DNA of 64,000 bases from NCBI GenBank assembly GCA_031308135.1, contig JAHLJT010000631.1:196034685-196098684 (forward strand), in the 5' to 3' direction. Positions within the stretch are counted from its first letter, which is position 1; every line of letters begins with the position of its first letter. Positions 24,860 to 36,544 of this stretch are shown one piece after another. Both the position numbers and the translations under genes were made by a program. The stretch is from Acheta domesticus. Lineage: Eukaryota > Arthropoda > Insecta > Orthoptera > Gryllidae. The notes beneath the pieces were generated by a model. The model was given only the letters and a program-made list of their open reading frames with translations. It did no database searches and was not told the origin of the DNA.

Positions 24860-25560
24860 AAACAAGTAATGCTCAATCAACACGTACTTGTCCGTACTTT
24901 TACGCAAAAACTACAAATAATTTTAGAAAAATTGTACAATATCGTATTTAAAAATCTATCTTTAAGTAACAGATTTCCAGAATTTATCAAGTCAAAAGTC
25001 TCTATATTTACAATTGTTGTTATAGAAAGACGTCGAAAATATTTAGCATTTTTGCAGTTTTCGAAAAATCAGTTTTTTTTAAGGAAAATGAGACCTGCAC
25101 CATTCTCTTAAACGTCCATCATACTACCCAACAAAATATTTTAATCAAAAACGATTGAGACTTTTTTTGAAAATTTTCAAAATGTCCCAGGAGCTTCATG
25201 TTAAATAAACTAAAATTAAAATTTCGATTTCAAATGAAACAGGTCGCGACATCTGCCAGATTATTGAGGAATGCCAATTTTGGATAAAAGCGGTTGAACG
25301 GTTTAGCCGCTAACGTTGTTGACGGACGGAAAGACGCACGGACAGACGTTTTGCCATCATTCGATTTCTCGGTATCAAGGACCCACAAAACATGAGTTAT
25401 GTCTACACAAAGTGTTAGAGGATTTTTTTTTCTAAATTTAGCAATTGGATTTATTCATTTTATCGTTACCAGTAATAAGGGTTTTTCTGTCGAAAATTCA
25501 CCGCTTTTTCACGCAGCATTACACAACTTTCCCTCTACTGCGGAAGCGGAAGCGATAAAA
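24860..25560 (+). repeat. Interspersed ~700-bp repeat, copy 1
   Basis: This segment aligns in order with 54745-55400 (plus) and 29815-30545 (minus). Shared landmarks are a tttacgcaaaa start, a ctttaagtaacagat segment, a caattgttgttat word, atgagacctgcaccattctc, the core tttagccgctaacgttgttg followed by a gacggac/gacagac run, tttgccatcattcgatttc, and a taaatttagca-gtggatttat tail. I do not recognise the class. The low GC and lack of terminal repeats would suit a LINE-derived or unclassified element. Confidence 0.75.
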
Positions 25561-27731
25561 TAAAATGTTGTCCGAAAGAGATACTAACTTTGAAAATAAT
25601 CTCTTTAATCAAAAGCAGTAGATGTAAGTTTCTTAAATAAGGCTCTTTAATAACAATCCAGTAAATTTGCCACTGAATCAATAGCATATTGCTTTCCTGT
25701 GATGAAACAACTGTAGAATCGAACTTAAGTGCCATTCTTTGGTCAGTTAAAAGATAGTTTTATAGTTTTTATCTCCACGTTTGCGTTACTTCTTGCCAAA
25801 TTTTTATTATTAACCTGTAAGGTCTCATAATTTGAGTACGTCAGGGAATTAATCATTGTCAACCATAAGCCCTTCGATTTTTATATTTTTGAAGCTACGT
25901 CTTTTTTCTTCAACATATTCGGGAATGGCTTACATCTTCTACAGTCGATTAAAAGTGTTAGTAAAATAGCAAAACTTGAAGTAGCTCTTTATCTTATATC
26001 ACACATTCAGAAAGCTCTTAAAGCATTAAGTGTATTACTGTTAATAGGAAGATTTTTTATTCCATTCTCTATCATGTTTTCATTTTTGCGACCAATTGTG
26101 ACGAGCGTTGCCGCTACTTGTTTTCATCAACGTGCATTCCTCATACGATATCCATTTAGTATAAACTCCATTATTCTTCCCTATCCCTTCCAATTACATC
26201 TTTGAAAGTCGCTAACAGAAGCATTATCACTGGTCGCAGGGTTTCTGAAAACTTTTACATTATATATTTGCATTAAGTAAGCGAAGAGTCCTTAAATATG
26301 CATTACTTGCATATTGTTTCCCATTAAAATTCATTCATGCATAATGTTGGTTTCGAAAACACTTAATAGCGATTAAAATATGAATCTCCTGTTAAATTAT
26401 TTTTGAATGTTGTGTTATGACTGGCCGCGATTGATGAAAATAACCGATATATTTTGCATTTATGTGCTCTTTAGCATTAGAGCACATTATAGTGTACTAT
26501 CCGAAACTTTAAGCGTTGCATTACTAGCAATATTTATTTAAGAGCGAAAAGAGCAATATTTGTAAAAGAGCCAAATAAGATGCATATTTTATTAAATCTT
26601 TTTTCGTTTGTCTAGTCTTAATTTTTTCTATGTTAATGAGAGTGGTAGGAAATAGTGAAATGATTTGTTAGTTCTTAGAAGTATTTATTTGTTTTAAAGA
26701 ACCATCTCGGGAATAATGCTACGAAACACGAGTGTGATTCACTTTGAAAGGTAAATAAAGCGCTCCTATAAAGATTTTTTTATGCAATGGAAACGAATAC
26801 AAATGTTTAATAGTTATTTATCATACGGAAGGTAAAATAAGTATTTTATTTTCCGAGTAGGGAAGGTTGGGACGCGAGGACGGTAGGCCAGGTGGCGGAG
26901 TCCTACGTGAAAAATTATATCACGTTTGTTACGTGTGGTGTATGTATCTTTTAGACAGCTTTTCCGACTTTATTTTATTTTAATTAAAGTATATAAATTA
27001 CTTAATTTTCTACTGTGTTACATTAAGGCCAGAAATAGCTGATGCATTCAAAGGATTTTTGTTTTCTTTGTTGCATTCATAGTTTTATTTTATATCGTCT
27101 CATTTTCAGCACTAGAGCAAAACATTAAACATCAAGCACGTTTTGCATGCCCTGGAAGTAACCGCTTTTACTAGTGTCCGTCTAAAAAATAATTTCCAGA
27201 ATAGTTCTTCATAAATTCCACCACCCACGCAAACGTACAAGCGTGTGCAGGACCAGCAACATTCCTTACCTCTGGCATATTTCTGCGACAGCGAGCACCC
27301 ACTTGGCATGCTCTCACGCCAACAGCGCAACCGAATGAAATTTCGTGAGTCTCTAGGTAAGCACGTTTCATCTGGGCAATTAGAGTTCCATAAAGAAAGG
27401 GTTACTTCTCTGGCGCATTCCTGCTGCTGAATGTAATAAAGGCCTTGTCTCACCGCAAGCGAGGAATTTTCTGCGCGAAGGGGACGCCTTCGCAGCACCA
27501 GCCGTCGGCGTCCTCCTCCCCCTCCTCCTCCTTATCCTCCTCCCCCTCCTTTTCTCCTTCCGCGTCAGCGGTGTCCCTTTCGCGGCGCCACCACAAGGAG
27601 CTACACTGTGACACAGGTGTCCCGAAGCTTTGGAGTAAAATGAAATAGGAGTTTCCAAGCAGAATGTTTCCATCAATGGAAATGAGCAATTATGTTCATT
27701 ACACTTGTAACGTTGTGGTTATTAGACATGA
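25561..27731. other. AT-rich intergenic DNA with one C/T-rich patch
   Basis: No gene is recognised. The minus-strand frame 27112-27498 (128 codons, Cys/Arg-rich) is the longest outside repetitive sequence in this part. It has no motif I know, and partial overlap with a (ctcctcc)-type patch at 27511-27570. I leave it uncalled. Confidence 0.45.
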
Positions 27732-27757
27732 AAATGAACTGTGTACACAGTTCATTT
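27732..27757. repeat. Perfect 26-bp palindrome
   Basis: The segment reads the same on both strands with no mismatch and no loop, centred on gtgtacac. It stands alone in AT-rich DNA and does not border any element I recognise. Confidence 0.9.
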
Positions 27758-28486
27758 AGACAGTACGTGTAGCCAACTAGTGTTACAGCCATATCCTGGT
27801 ACCTGTATACAAGTTCTGGCATCTCCCGATTGCCAATTTCGATTGAACATCTCTTGTATACTCTCACTATCGTACACAGTCACCAACGTGATTGTCACCT
27901 GTGCAATCCGTGCGATACGCACCAAATTATGCGTAAGTTTTGCGTAACGTGCGAATTTTGCGCATCTCCAAGTTTAAGAACTGCCTAGCCTATGCGGCTT
28001 GGCATACTCGCCGGTTCTGTCCCACCGCGGCCTCCGATGAACGTATCGGGACCTAACCTGGTGGTGTCAAGGTCTTGTACTGGTGGCAGTAGCACGTGTC
28101 GTGGCTCCATAGCATGCCAAGAGCTTCTCTGCTCAAATAGCGTCGAGAAAGGAAACTACTAGCAACCCCGCCGTTTTACAATAGGGATGGCGTTGTCTCT
28201 GGTGGCGGAGTGACGAACTACGTGAAGAGGCGATTTCGTCGTAGCACTCGTGCCATGGATTCCCGCTCGTGTCGTCGACCTTGACAACACTGACCTACCA
28301 CGTGACTCTACCCTCAGCCAGCAATAGTGCAAGTCTCATTCATCGTTCGCATGATTTTACAATTATATACCTATTCTTCGCAGATTAGCCCGACGCTCAC
28401 GTGTTACAGGGCTGCCAACATGATACTGCTTACTGTCAATTTATATTTGATAATGTTCGTTGTTAATTATTTCTTTCTAGGCAACA
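27758..28486. other. Intergenic DNA, nothing recognised
   Basis: Mixed-composition sequence up to the target duplication of the hAT element. No coding or repeat signal was found. Confidence 0.45.
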
Positions 28487-28494
28487 GTCATAAG
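28487..28494. repeat. Left target-site duplication of hAT element
   Basis: gtcataag immediately precedes the element's terminal tagagaccgg and is repeated exactly at 29347-29354. An 8-bp duplication is the hallmark of hAT superfamily insertion. Confidence 0.9.
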
Positions 28495-29346
28495 TAGAGA
28501 CCGGAAAAATATGTGGTATGAAACATCAAAATATGTACATAAATATGTAATTCAAACAGTACGAATATGTAATAAATATTAAAAATCGTATATAATATGT
28601 TATATTAAAATACTCTAATTATAAAACTCATTTACATAATGCAAACTTAGAATTATAAAAAATGTCGTATACAAATTTTAAAAACACTGCAAACGTTTTA
28701 AAAATCACTTGGAAAGCACAAGTTGATGCACTCTTGAACCATACAACTTCCCCATCAGTTGCAAAACCTTCACAGATTGTTATTCAGGAATGTAGTTTAG
28801 CAGCCAGACTAGACGCAATACAAGCCATCGTACAAAACTGGCGAACTCTACGACCAGCAAACAATCACTGTAGAGTGGAATATTCTCATCAAACTGTTAC
28901 ACGACGGCGATCGCCAAAGTTTCTTGGAAATTAAGGTTAAAGGTCACGAAACGCGGCGTCAATGATACTTTTCACACCTAAAGGTGAAAATGGTCTGTTG
29001 CTTACGCGCACGTCCCGCCGTTGAGATAACTGAAACAGGCGCGTCGGACTGTTTGAATATCCGACCGCGTCTTCATGAAGCGTACCAGGAGCAGATTTTT
29101 TGAAAATACTTATTTTCATAAAATATGTAAGAAAATTGATAGAAAAAAGAAATATATTGACAAAATATTGAAATAAGTTGAGAAAATAGCGAAATATGTA
29201 AAATATGTAATACAGTGCCAAACATATAAAAATATGTAACGAAAAAGATGGATATTGTGTTGGGACGGCGACAATTCGTCAAGATTAAAATTTTGAGAAT
29301 GGTAGAAAGACAAAAAATATGTAATTACATAAAAGTCCGGTCTCTA
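28495..29346. mobile_element. Non-autonomous hAT-type DNA transposon (852 bp)
   Basis: The element begins tagagaccgga and ends tccggtctcta, an 11-bp perfect terminal inverted repeat, and is flanked by identical 8-bp duplications. Both subterminal zones are crowded with the word aaatatgta or aaatatgtaa: several copies at about 28,508-28,575 and more at about 29,122-29,330. They point in the same direction at both ends rather than being mirrored. Such subterminal arrays are known as transposase-binding sites in hAT elements. A 90-codon frame at 28662-28934 lies inside but shows no transposase motif, so the element would depend on a partner. The exact duplication suggests a comparatively young insertion. 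Confidence 0.9.
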
Positions 29347-29354
29347 GTCATAAG
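29347..29354. repeat. Right target-site duplication of hAT element
   Basis: Exact copy of the 8 bp at 28487-28494, directly after the terminal inverted repeat. Confidence 0.9.
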
Positions 29355-29814
29355 ATTTTCTAGATCGCAAACAGTAGGAGCCAGCGCACAACAGACATGA
29401 GTGTTCAGGCTCTTCACTGATAACGGATTACGGCTCTAAGTCAAGGCGGTCACATTGCAACTTCTTTCACTGTAGACGCACATTCCATGGTGGATTCCGT
29501 CAAGATAATTGTAAACACCAAAATAAAAGTTATCGAAAACATCATCATGTTGCATCACCATTTACCGGAGCAGAAACACTAACACGGTTTGAGCACATCA
29601 CACTGCCATCATGCAGGACAACCGACCCTACATCAGACGGAAACTCAATATATGAACTGAAAACTTCAGATACACGTTGTTGTGTTACAACCCAGTGAGT
29701 CATCGATTGCCAGCTCCACGTTCTCATCAACTTCTCCAACAAGAACAACCGCTCATACATCCCTCATATTTTATTTCACTCACCTGTACATCATTCCTAT
29801 TGTCTCACGCGTTT
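29355..29814. other. Intergenic DNA, nothing recognised
   Basis: No repeat end or credible coding frame was found between the hAT element and the next interspersed repeat. Confidence 0.45.
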
Positions 29815-30545
29815 AAAAATCTTTGCAAGTAGTTTTTACACTCTCGCTCTTGCGAAAGTACTTCATAGGAAGGAGAGAAAGGAAACGGCTAATTTTTGGC
29901 GAAAAAATTCTTATTGCCGGACTCTGGTAACAAAAAAGAGGATAAATACTGTTGCAAAATATAGAAAAAAATCTTCCAACACTGGTGAAGCAAGAGTCCA
30001 TATTTTGTGCGACCTTGATAGCGAAAAATTGTCTGATGGCAAAACGTGTCAGCCTGTCTGTCTGCGGTTAACGCTAGCGGCAAACAGTTCAGCCAATATT
30101 CTTCAAAATTGATATTCCCCAATCTCTCTAAATGAATTGGATACTTTGGGAGTTTGAAGCGTATATTTTCATTGTGGGGGTACGTTACACGAAGCATCAA
30201 AAATATTTCAAAATATCTCATGTTCATTGAAATTCCAGATTGAATTCCAGAAAAGCGCAATTTTGTTTGGGCGTCTTCCGACAACCATAACATTGAAAAT
30301 AAACATTTTTTCGTGAATGAAATCTGTACCTCAATGACGGATCTTTCAATACGTTCATGTTAAATGTTTCAAAAATATGAGGAGTTTTCGTGTAATTTTA
30401 TGGCAAGATGTGGATAATATTTGAAAACTTACATTACTCTCAACCTGAAATTTTTTTCTTTAAATTTCTTTCCACGAATAAAAGAAGGGATGCTTAAAAA
30501 AATGCCGCAGGTCCCATTTTCGTTGAACTCTCTGAATTTTCTCTG
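29815..30545 (-). repeat. Interspersed ~700-bp repeat, copy 2
   Basis: Read on the reverse strand, this matches the copies at 24860-25560 and 54745-55400. Landmarks include acatgaacgtattgaaag, the ggttgtcggaagacgcc word, aatttcaatgaacatgagat, tgccgctagcgttaaccg followed by cagacagacagg, and ttgccatcagacaatttttc. The tail reads agtatttatcctctttttt and ccggcaataagaattttttc. An internal minus-strand frame (29889-30293) spans the core but shows no known domain. Divergence among the three copies is substantial. Confidence 0.75.
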
Positions 30546-30599
30546 AACTTAGAAATAGTTCGAGAAAGAATGTGCTGTTGTAGCTTCCCTGGTATTTTC

Positions 30600-30890
30600 T
30601 AATTTGGCTCGTGTGTCGTTGATGTACGCCTCACTGCGTGTCTTGGGCGCGACCCGCGTCCCTTTCCTGCGAGCGGCGCGGGGCCCTGCCCGGCGCGGGC
30701 GTCGCCAGAGAGCGAGGGCCCAGGCAGCGGGCGGTTTGCTTTGTGAGCGGGAAAAAGCCCGCCGCCGTGACCCGCATCCCGCCCGCGCGGGCGGTAAACC
30801 CTGCGGCTCTAGAGCGCGCCCTCTCACCCACCCACCCGCCCGCCCACTCGCCCGCCAGGCCAGCTCGCTAAGGTGCCGGCCGCCTGCTGC
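30600..30890. other. CpG-rich island
   Basis: Dense CpG with gcggcgcggggccc and gcccgcgcgggcgg words, and a cccacccgcccgcccact run near 30,830-30,850. Frames are open on both strands and Arg/Ala/Pro-rich. The first unit of the ~290-bp tandem array begins at its right edge. Confidence 0.6.
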
Positions 30891-32700
30891 TGCATGTTTC
30901 ATCGCCTGATGTGCACCCGCCTCTTGCGCGATGCAGTGTTAGTGCTCGCGCCGTTATTTGGATTTGTTTCGTGGAGAAGGGGTGAAGATCAAGATGGAGA
31001 GAGAGAGAGAGAGAGAGAGAGACAGAAAGACAGAGGGAACGAAGGGAGCATAAGAGAAGATGAGAGTTTAGTAGGGAAAAGGAGAATGGGAATAAATGTA
31101 GGTGAAAGAGACTCATGGAGATACTTTATTAGTCTCATGATAGTAATACGCGAATATTTTGTTTCATGATTTTGCCCTAAGATTGCTGCTGCATGTTTCA
31201 TCGCTTGATGTGCACTCGCCTCTTGCGCAATGCAGTGTTAGTGCTCGCGCCGTTATTGGGATTTGTTTCGTGGAGGAGGGGTGACGGTCAAGATGGAGAG
31301 AGAGAAATGAAGAGAGAAAGAGAGGGGGAAGAGAGACAGGGAAGGGAGGCTATCGAAGTGAGGGTAAGAGAAGGAAGATCAGAGGAGATATCGAGAGTGA
31401 GAATAAGGTTAGGTGAAAGAGGCTTATGGAAATACTGTGGTAGTCTCACGATAGTAATACTCGTATTTTTCATTTCACAATTTTCCACTAAAGCACCGGT
31501 TGCCTGCTGCTGCAAGTTTCATCGCCTGATGTGCACCCGCCTGCTCCACGATTTAGTACTGTTAGTACTTGCGGGGTGTTATCAAGAATTGTTTCCTGGA
31601 GGAGGCTAAGATACATACTTGTAGATTGGTAGATAGAAGAAAGGAGACAAGGGGGCTATTGAAGGGAGGGCGAGAGGAGCAGAGGGGTCAGAGGGAAAAG
31701 TGAAAGTGGGAATAGGGGTTGCAGAAAGAGAATCATGGAAAAATAGTTTTGATGGAAACATGTATTGTGTGACATATTTCCTAGGTCTGGCTGTTGCATC
31801 CCGGATGTGAACTGTTATTATTTGCGTAGTTATTTCAATTTATTTTGTTCATACGGGATGAAAACTAAGAGAGGAAGATAGAGTGAAGGGAGTCTATTAG
31901 AGGTAAGGTGGGAAGAAAAGAGAGCAGAGACGGGTAAACGGGAGTGGGAATGAGGGTGGGAGAAAGGAAACTGGCAATTAATCATTTTAAAACCATGCCA
32001 GTAATGTTTTACTTGGTGTATTTGCGCTAACGTGTGACCCATCTCTTGTCCCGTGTTTCATCACCTTCATGTGCATTCGCCTCATATCCGAGACACTGTT
32101 CATGCTAGTGGAGTTATTTGGATTTCTTTTTTGGGAGAAAGATGGAAACTGGGCACGAATGAAGGAGGGAAAAGCTGGGCAGCGAGTAGGAGGATAAGAC
32201 AAGGAGAGAACAGGATAGAGGAGAATGATAGTGGAAATTAGGGTGAGGGAAACAGGATCTTGGAAAATTTACGTCGTTCTCATGGTGTTAATTACTATCT
32301 AAATAGTAAGTGATATCTTACTATTTTGAAGTGAAACCCAATCCGCTCGTTGCTGTATGTTTTATCGCTTGATGGCTTAATGGCCCCCATACCAAGCGGA
32401 ATTACTTTGATTTGTTTCATGGAAAAGAAGTGAAGATTGAAATAGAGGAAAGAGGTGAAGGAAGAGGGATGATATGTCAAGGAGAGAATAGGAGAGGGGA
32501 AATCGAAAATGGTAATGAGAATGAGAGAAAGGGAATCGTGGGAATCTGTATTGGTTTCATGACGGTAGTTTGCACAAAATTGCCAAATAAAACCAAAGGT
32601 GCGGCTTGGCTGATATTGGATGTTTTGTTGCCTGACGTGCACCAACTGCTTTCACAATGTACTGTTGGTGCTTTCAGGTTATTCTTGTACGTTTAGTGAA
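30886..32700 (+). repeat. Tandem array, ~290-bp unit, about seven copies
   Basis: The unit starts with a tgctgctgcatgtttcatcg word, followed by ctgatgtgcac, then cgcctcttgcgc, gtgttagtgctcg and tttggatttgtttc. A purine-rich segment comes next and contains an AG run in unit 1 (31000-31020). The closing words are ggaatagggtt-like and ctcatgg with tagtctcatgatagtaat. Unit starts are near 30891, 31190, 31511, 31795, 32049, 32354 and 32617 (spacing 254-321 bp). Units 1-3 are well conserved and 4-7 decay progressively. Units 1 and 2 keep open frames with matching peptides (CMFHRLMCTRLL), but later units do not, so coding is unlikely. Confidence 0.9.
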
Positions 32701-34769
32701 ATGATGGCTAAGATGGCAAGAAAAAAACTACACTCAAAAGCTAGTAACGTCGTTAATAATGAACGACGTTTTCCTCGATACAGTGACATAATTTGAAGCC
32801 TAAAAATAATGTCAAAAACAAATTACTCAAACTTAAATGAAATACATTCGAACCCCTTGTAAATCAGAATATAAATAAAGTTATTAAAATAAAATTTCAG
32901 AGAAAACTCATCTTTGTTAAAAATATTTAAGTAAGTAAACCTTTAGATCCGTAAGTGTTTTGTATTCTTGCGTATCTTCTCGTATTTTAATTTTTATCAC
33001 TATCCATTTTTTAAAATTTTTTAATCGTTTTATGTTATTATTGTAATATTTATTTCATCTGACAGCTTATATTGAAATAAATACTGCTAGTGTTTCCTCT
33101 CTGCCCAATCACGCACATTACAATATCAATTACAGGTCGCGCGGTGCCGTTCACTTTTAATATCGGTTAGTCCTCCACTCTAAGTAGCAACCTTTCCTTG
33201 GGTGTCAAATATAATGGCATTTGGCTTTAGAACCCTGATCCCTTTGAAAACGGCAGCTTTTGAAGCGTTCTGTCAAACTGCACGTGAAATTGATTAGCCG
33301 AAAAGAGCGTTGTGAAGTGATGTTACGGATAAAATGGTCTATAATTGAATCACCATGACATTATTTATTTAATCGAAGTGCTCTCCTATCGATTCTTCAA
33401 TTTGGCTTCTTTTGAAACCGCGTTTCAAATGACTGGATACAAATTGATGTAAAAGTCGGTAGTCGGTATTTCATTTAACCCTTCAAGTAACGTAATACTA
33501 TTACGATCTCAGTAAATGAATGTCTCTTTGTAGCGTGTCTCTTTCTCTCCCGTTGACACTTTCGGAACGAGTAATATAAAGGGTTAGCTTGATCAAGTGC
33601 AACGTGAATTGAATGTATACGTACGTGATGGAGAAAAGTTTTTCACGTCAATAAAAATAATTCCTATTAAATTACTCGTAGCAGTTCACGAAACGGACTG
33701 CAAATGAACGATCGGAACATTTTCATCGTTGTTATAATGTACGCAATGTCCTTTCAATGACAAAATATTCAGTGACTACGATTATAAAATGGAACTGATA
33801 TAGATACTTCTGAGAACAAAGGTTCACCGACGAAAAATGGTGATCAATTTGTAAAGTAGGTGTATTTTCGTAATTCTTGTCGTAAGTTGTATAATTTGTT
33901 GTAAGAGTAGATATGTGTTGTTCAAAATGTTCGAGACGAAATGAACGGTCCAAAGATCCCGTCTAATGTTAGTAATTACATTATATTCAACTTCATCAGA
34001 CGTTTGTCATCAAATCATTACTTATAGAAGTCATATAATTGAATCTAAATCATTAAAACTTGTCGCTGAGAGCCATATTTAATGAGATACATTTGGTAGA
34101 TCATGAGACATGTTTGTAAAAGAAATTTCAAAATTATATTGCTTAAGTGATGTAAAGACGATATTTGGCAGAAACCAATACCAATCCATTCATCGATTCC
34201 TTCCGTAATTATGTATTTTGCATACTTTTTTGAGGGTAGACTCGACAGTCTATCAAGTAGCATTTCCTGCCTACAAGGACGAAAGTCGATGGTTTATATT
34301 GAATATACATTGAATGGTGCGGTTTGGAAGAATAATTCATATACATTTCGCACCATTCTGCCAACCTGAAAGAACTAAGGTGTTTCGCCAAAATTCCTCG
34401 AACTCAGTGCATATATGGTGTTCTGAATGTTTGAATTAAACGACTGTGTACTCGAATGCAAATTAGAACCTAATCTGGTCGTTTTCCCTATCAAGAGAAT
34501 GTTTCAAAATACTTGTTACAAACTTCCGGAGAATATAGGAAAAGGGGAGGGAAAGTCTCGTAGATAATATTTGTTGCCAACGATCATAAGTAATTTCATA
34601 TAACGAAGTTACATATTATGTGACATTTGCATCTTACACATTATGCAACTCAATATCGGTTGGTTTTGCAGGTACACGCGATCACTTTGACTCAGAACAG
34701 GACCTGCCAAGCACGAGTGCAAGCTGCGTCACCTATCAACCAGACGCAAATGGTACATTAACATCGTTG
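32701..34769. other. AT-rich intergenic DNA, nothing recognised
   Basis: About 2 kb without transposon ends, tandem repeats or plausible genes. Confidence 0.5.
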
Positions 34770-35503
34770 TACATAGGTTGAATAAAACGTAAAAAGAATA
34801 TTGCTGTAACTTAAGCCGGTGAGTCGGAGTGCTGCCATGTATCGTGAGAAAAGGAAGGACTATTAGACGAGTGTGTGCAGCGAGTGTGAAAAGTATTCTG
34901 TCAGACTACTGCAGTGTGTAAATCATTGAACTTCGTATCAATAGTGCAAGCTCCCTAACGTTATGTCTACAAAGGTAGAGCAACGTTCGTGGCTTAAAAT
35001 TGTGGCATGAGGTCGGAGTAAGGAAAAAATGTTTCAGGGACTGCGTGAAGCATGCAGTGATGCAGCGTTGGCATACTCTACAAACGCACGATGAGTTACA
35101 GCATTCAGATTAGACAGAGATAATGTGAAGGATAACTTCCGTACAGGACGACCTCGCGTAGATAACTCTTGTGTCGCTGGCAATGGGGAATTCTGGAACA
35201 TCCAACTTACTCAATCGATATGAGTCCCTGTGATTATGATCTCTTCAGCAAAATGAAAGAACCACTGCGAAGAACCCGGTACAATACCAGAGAGAAAATT
35301 ATCCCACTAAAGGGCGGACAGTAGTGAACATCAACAGGAATAGACGCGCAGATGTACGACGCCTTCCTAAAATTTGGCAAAAGGTTGTTAATAATGGAGG
35401 CGATTATATTTAAGGTGTGTAAATGTACTCGTAAATACATGTGTTAACAAAGTCATGTCAGAGAAAAAGAACATTTCTCATTACTTTTTATCCAACCATT
35501 GTA
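34770..35503 (+). mobile_element. Internally deleted mariner-like element
   Basis: The left end tacataggttgaataaaacg pairs with the right end ...ttttatccaaccattgta, giving imperfect terminal inverted repeats of about 23 bp. Both outer ends read ta, the target of the Tc1/mariner superfamily. Between them lies a broken transposase frame. At 734 bp the element is little over half the usual ~1.3 kb of mariners, and the missing part is the catalytic core. It cannot move on its own. Confidence 0.85.
34963..35413 (+). pseudogene. Mariner-like transposase remnant
   Basis: The first frame reads MSTKVEQRSWLKIVA, a stop, then KMFQGLREACSDAALAYS and, after a second stop, VKDNFRTGRPRVDNS. These are the N-terminal helix-turn-helix region and the GRP linker typical of mariner-type transposases. 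The frame then shifts and jumps to WGILEHPTYSIDMSPCDYDL, the motif carrying the third catalytic Asp region, and continues KMKEPLRRTR. After another shift it reads RRLPKIWQKVVNNGGDYI before a stop. The first two catalytic aspartates and the intervening core are absent. The N-terminal words resemble predicted proteins I recall from cockroach and termite genomes. No function remains. Confidence 0.85.
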
Positions 35504-36342
35504 TTTCATTTCCTAACACAGGTTCATAGGCAAAAGATGATTGCTTTCGACTCCCTTACTTACCGTATAAGTGCCATTTTATCTCATATGTGTTAAGGTC
35601 TTAATACAAAATAGATTAATGCATCACTCATTAAAAATATACTTCCATTTTTCTTACCAAAAATTTTATACATTTTGTTCTTAGGTACAAATATTGATGC
35701 AAGAAATTAGATTTTTGTTCATCTGTTAAGTCATAAATTGAACAATATTTTGTTTAAATCAATGCACGTTTATATTATTATTATTATCATCAATTCATTA
35801 ATTTATCATAATCAGCGAAAACATTGCTAAAATCGAAATTTAAGTGGTAGGCTCCGTAGCCCTTTCTATATTGGTATTGCACGGGGGTATTTGTTCATTG
35901 GAATTGATAGTATTACAAAAAAAAAAAAAAAAGAGAAGACTGATATGGCTTTCACTCAGAAAATCATTCAACACTGGAAACTCATTTTGTTTCTTCGAGG
36001 GTTTGTTTAAGCTCTCAACGTCGAAATAAAAATGAACGTGGGCTGTGTAACTGACAGAACTAAGTCCATTATCTGGCAGTGCAGCATTCTTTCACTCAAC
36101 CAGTAAGTGATTAAGCAAATGCGTCTTAACTTTCCAAGAAAAGAACTGGTGAATGACGATTTAGCGGATATCAGAAGTAAGAGAATGGATTGGTGGAAAA
36201 TAACAGATATGAATTATTTCAAGATAGTTAAACTGCAACTCTTGAAACCTGTATAACTGAACCTGCATGTATGTACACAACAGCTCATTACGAGCTAAGG
36301 CCCACCAGCGGCGTCCCGGCCTCGCAGCCAATGGCCAAGATA
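35504..36342. other. Intergenic DNA with a short poly-A run
   Basis: A run of A near 35918-35932 is the only simple repeat. No repeat family of the window was found. Confidence 0.5.
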
Positions 36343-36519
36343 TATACTGCGATTTTTGTAACAGTGTCCCTGACAGAAATCAGCTGTTTCGCTGCCATCC
36401 AATCGGCAGCTTATATTTCGCGACAGTGACGTCACTATGGTGACGTTCAAGCTCCCTATTGGATGAAACCGTGAACAGCTGATTTCTGTCAGGGCCACTG
36501 TTACGAAAATCGCAGTATA
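36343..36519. mobile_element. 177-bp MITE with ~55-bp terminal inverted repeats
   Basis: It begins tatactgcgatttttgtaac and ends with gttacgaaaatcgcagtata, its near-exact complement. The inverted repeat continues through agtgtccctgacagaaatca and gctgtt. The outer tactgcgattttt is identical to that of the fold-back element at 15391-15649, while the interior differs. A ta or tata target duplication is consistent with the Tc1/mariner superfamily. No coding capacity. Confidence 0.9.
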
Positions 36520-36544
36520 CGTGTGGTTAGCGTAAAGCCATCCC

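Noticed and set aside
27112..27498. 128-codon Cys/Arg-rich minus-strand frame
   Set aside because: No recognisable cysteine spacing of a known family, and a second minus-strand phase overlapping it is also open; left as undecided intergenic DNA.
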